Shown: positions 61,433 through 64,000 of the stretch, piece by piece
How positions within the stretch are numbered: the first letter of the stretch is position 1
Layout of the letters: every line of letters starts with the position of its first letter
Origin: Hyphomicrobiales bacterium
GTDB taxonomy: Bacteria > Pseudomonadota > Alphaproteobacteria > Rhizobiales > Beijerinckiaceae
Reading direction: 5' to 3'
Assembly (NCBI GenBank): GCA_930633525.1
Contig: CAKNFP010000002.1
Coordinates: 744,001-808,000 of the forward strand
DNA: 64,000 nucleotides
The notes under the pieces: generated by a model
The model's input: only the letters and a program-made list of their open reading frames with translations
Told to the model about the DNA's origin: nothing
Database searches by the model: none
Translations under genes and position numbers: made by a program

Positions 61433-61447
61433 TACCACATGGTGGTA
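61433..61447. promoter_or_regulatory. Inverted repeat TACCAC-N3-GTGGTA before the hydrolase gene
   Basis: A perfect 6-bp dyad lies 62 bp upstream of the hydrolase start, with outer CGGTT/ACCG bases extending the symmetry. It is a plausible repressor site. Confidence 0.4.
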
Positions 61448-61508
61448 ACCGCGGTGATCGGCGGTAATATCGGGGCCCCTCCACCATCGCAGCGAACGGA
61501 ACACCAGC

Positions 61509-62570
61509 ATGCCATCTCGGATCTATCCCTTTGAAGAGATGTCGGTCAGCACTGGCTCACCGTCATTGCTGTACTGCCGCGATGGCAAGCGCGACCTCCC
61601 GCTGATCGTGCTCGTGACCGGCGGTGGCGTTTTGGCTCGCATCAGCTATGGCCATCCGGAAGGGCGCGAGCAGGACTTTCTTGCTTACTGGCTTCGCAGC
61701 GCCGGATATCCATTCCTGGCCTTGTCGTATCCACTGGGCAACCCGGTGTTCCCGACGGTTCATCCGGATTTCTCGGTGCAGGACTGGGGTGAACAGGTTG
61801 CCGAGAGCATCGCAAAGGTTGTGAACGCGAAGCAATTGCCCCGCGACGTGGTCATCCTGGCTTGGAGCATGGCAGGACGCATCGCTGTCCCTCTCGTAAC
61901 CGCGTTGAAACGGCGGGGCTGCGATATCGAACTCTTCGTCGCGATGGCTGCCTCACCTCCGCTCGCCTTCGTGCCCCCGCTCGAACATCTCCAGCCTGCC
62001 AGCGACGGGTTGGCGAATGTTTCCGGCCCCTTCACCCACTGGCTTGTTCGCAGCCTGGCCGAACAAGGCGAGCGTGCCGGACGGGCGCTTATTCCGGAGG
62101 CTGTCTTCCGGCGGGAATTCACCGGGAACATCCCCGTCAATCTCGTCGCGAGCAGCTTGCGCTGGAGGGCCGGTTCATTTGTTTCTGATCTCAGCGCTGA
62201 TCTGGCCGATACCCGAGCGCTTGAGTACGAAGCCTATCCTCCAACTGCAGTGATAACCCATGACGACGCAGGGGATTCTCGCCACGCCCTGACGGATACT
62301 GCGGCATGGGCCTGCTCGATCAACCAGTCTCTGTGCGCGCGACATCTTTTCGCTCATCAGGATCGGATCGCTGGACTGCCTGCAGAGGCTTGGCATCACC
62401 TGCTCGGGCGAGTGCGGTCAGCGACGGACGATCTGAGTACCGTCATGGCGGGCAACCACATGTTCTTCCTCGGTGAGGACAGTGCGCGCGCCACCATCGC
62501 GGCTCTGGAAAAACTACGTCGTTCTTCGAATGATTTACGCAGCGGTTTGACAAAGTTGCTGGCAGATTGA
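61509..62570 (+). CDS. Alpha/beta-hydrolase-like protein of unknown function
   Basis: A 353-residue protein with an alpha/beta hydrolase outline. Strand and oxyanion region LIVLVTGGGVLARISYG, candidate nucleophile elbow ILAWSMAGRIAVPLV (Ser near residue 120, Ala replacing the first Gly of GxSxG), and a possible acid/His pair in VITHDDAGDSRH and MAGNHMFFLGE. There is no signal peptide. No clear family; it could be a thioesterase- or acyltransferase-like enzyme. It converges on the betT-like pseudogene with which its end nearly overlaps. Confidence 0.65.
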   Translation: MPSRIYPFEEMSVSTGSPSLLYCRDGKRDLPLIVLVTGGGVLARISYGHPEGREQDFLAYWLRSAGYPFLALSYPLGNPVFPTVHPDFSVQDWGEQVAESIAKVVNAKQLPRDVVILAWSMAGRIAVPLVTALKRRGCDIELFVAMAASPPLAFVPPLEHLQPASDGLANVSGPFTHWLVRSLAEQGERAGRALIPEAVFRREFTGNIPVNLVASSLRWRAGSFVSDLSADLADTRALEYEAYPPTAVITHDDAGDSRHALTDTAAWACSINQSLCARHLFAHQDRIAGLPAEAWHHLLGRVRSATDDLSTVMAGNHMFFLGEDSARATIAALEKLRRSSNDLRSGLTKLLAD

Positions 62571-62574
62571 AGTC

Positions 62575-63871
62575 GAGCCCTGGGCGAAGTTGAGATAGCA
62601 CTCGAACTGCACCAACAGTTCCGCGATGAGCCGCTCGCGCTCCATGCCCATCGCGCCATAGCCGCGGCCGCCGCTTGAGAAATAGGTGCGTGCCTCAAAC
62701 CGCATTTCCGGTTTGAGCCATTTTCTCCTTCCTCCACCGTGGCGGCGCGACCACGGGCTGAAAGCTCGCCGGCTACCCGCTCTAGCGCTGAGCGAACCTG
62801 ATTGGTGATGAAGGATTGCACTTCTTCCGCCCGTGGGCGTAGAGCATAAGATCCAGGTGTCGCTGCCACGCGTCTCCGGCTGCCGGATAGGCGGGTATCG
62901 CCGCGGCTACGGAGCGATTTGCCAGTTGCTGCGCTCCATCGGCGCGCATGCCTACCAGCTGAGACCACAGCAGAGCGAGTATGACGACCACGAAGGGCAG
63001 CGCGCCGGCGATGGTGACGGATTGAAGGGCGGCCAGCCCACCGGCGGGCAGCAGCACCGCCACTAAGCCGGAAAAGGCACACCAGAACACACGCTGGAGC
63101 GTAGTGGTCTCAGTTTCCCCGCCTGCCGCGATGGCATCGATGACCAGCGACGCGGAATCCGCCGAGGTGACGAAGAAGATCGCGACCAGCAGAATCGCGA
63201 GGGTGGAGGTCACCGCCGGGACCGGCAGATAGGTAAAAAACTCGGGGATGAACAGGACGGCGGAAATGAACTCACGGACCCCGCGACCGCGTGAAATGGC
63301 GAAGATATCGACCGCGTGGCTGATGGGACCGTTGATGCGCTCCTTGAGTAGCGGATAAAGACCCGAGCGAATGGTGAGAGGCAGATTGTAGCGATAGCCG
63401 AAATAGGCAAGCGACAGCCCGACCACCGCATAGACGGCCCAGTCGTGTATGCCCCAGTGCAAGAAGGTGACGGACATGGCCTCGCGAACGGCAGCGACCG
63501 ATCGCGGCTCGGCGGTCGGAAGGGCCAGATAGTGGGTCATCGGCTCGCCCACGCCGTAGAACATCAGGCCGATGCCCATCCCTGCGGCGAACAACATGGC
63601 GACCCACGACATGAAGCTGAAGTCCGGGGGTGGAGTCGTCGGGGCCGAGCTTGAGGTCGCTGTAGTGGCTGAAACACAAAAGCAGCACGGAGGCCAGGAT
63701 GACGCCGATCGCGAGAAGGTAGAGCCATCCGAAGCCGGCAAGTATGCGGACCTGAAGATCGCTGAAAATCGCCTCGGCCTGGGATGGAAGGAAAATTCTG
63801 ACAGCCAGGAACAGCCCGATGATCACCAGCACGCCAACACTGGCGGGTTGATGACAAAACGGCCTGAACAT
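62575..63871 (-). pseudogene. betT: Broken BCCT-family (BetT-like) choline/betaine transporter gene
   Basis: The N-terminus ([24 protein letters not shown] ... [12 protein letters not shown]) and the next part ([29 protein letters not shown]) are in different frames: a G-run at 63626-63630 has shifted. HAVDIFA is then joined directly to [11 protein letters not shown], losing about 200 residues that include most of the substrate core. Further frame changes occur near 62850 and 62730 in the cytoplasmic tail ([39 protein letters not shown]). A BetT-like protein is about 650-700 residues; this remnant covers about 430. Confidence 0.85.
62694..62717. repeat. Perfect 9-bp inverted repeat inside the betT-like pseudogene
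   Basis: CTCAAACCG (62694-62702) and CGGTTTGAG (62709-62717) form a hairpin around CATTTC. It lies where the reading frame of the remnant changes and may be a small inserted palindromic repeat. Confidence 0.6.
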
Positions 63872-63917
63872 GGCGTGACCCCGAAAAAAGGCCGGCGACG
63901 CTCAAAGGCCTCACCGG

Positions 63918-63945
63918 GGCGATATATATGTATATATATAGAGAG
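63918..63945. repeat. AT-rich simple stretch (TATATATGTATATATATA)
   Basis: A short alternating TA stretch lies upstream of the pseudogene start near the window edge. It could hold a promoter; nothing more can be said. Confidence 0.5.
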
Positions 63946-64000
63946 AACGAGGTCGCTAAAGAATCTTTGAGGGGTCAATTGCCGCAAACCTCGGCGTGCG

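Overview
The window looks like accessory chromosome (or a large replicon) of a high-GC alphaproteobacterium, most likely of the order Hyphomicrobiales (Rhizobiales). The reasons are the GC-rich coding style, the many solute importers with FCD/GntR, DeoR and LysR regulators, a manganese-riboswitch-controlled mntP, and an intergenic palindrome at about 24042-24089 that resembles a repeat I associate with Rhizobiales genomes. No rRNA, tRNA or CRISPR array is visible. Nearly every gene belongs to uptake and breakdown of small organic molecules.

Layout. 1-1062: end of a sugar-isomerase-like gene, then mntP with its riboswitch. 1486-9112: a sugar-type cluster (aldolase, binding protein, two permeases, a DUF6772-like protein, a small protein, aldehyde dehydrogenase, FCD regulator with a palindromic operator). 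9437-9715: small lipoprotein. 10012-18262: a catabolic cluster read outward from a divergent promoter (FAD monooxygenase, GntR, cupin and amidase to the left; DUF2848, alpha/beta hydrolase and a luciferase-like monooxygenase to the right). The last gene is split by an intact IS256-type element with a 9-bp target duplication. 18402-22856: a ferric/thiamine-type ABC importer plus a CMD-like protein. 22971-27228: DUF808 membrane protein, Na/phosphate symporter and PstS-like protein behind a Pho box. 27475-28940: acetoacetate decarboxylase and a DCC protein. 29054-36794: DeoR-controlled carbohydrate cluster (aldolase, FGGY kinase, importer, sialidase-like propeller). 36845-42307: LysR, GMC oxidoreductase, dehalogenase-like hydrolase and FAD monooxygenase.

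42568-58798 is the most intriguing stretch. It holds an isochorismatase-type hydrolase, an amidohydrolase relative without its usual HxH motif, two paralogous binding proteins, an SMP-30 lactonase, two different flavin monooxygenases of the luciferase class, a PEP-mutase/isocitrate-lyase-type enzyme, a complete LivHMGF transporter, an acyl-CoA ligase and a UTRA-type GntR regulator. Two promoter regions inside it share a 20-bp operator-like motif, so I read it as one regulon for an unidentified substrate. 59151-64000 is a decaying region: a tandem repeat, two truncated IS5-type transposases, an epimerase fragment, two intact but poorly known genes and a broken betT-like transporter.

Common themes: two sugar importers without their own ATPase, each paired with an HpcH/HpaI aldolase; and three luciferase-class monooxygenase genes (one broken) with no flavin reductase in sight.
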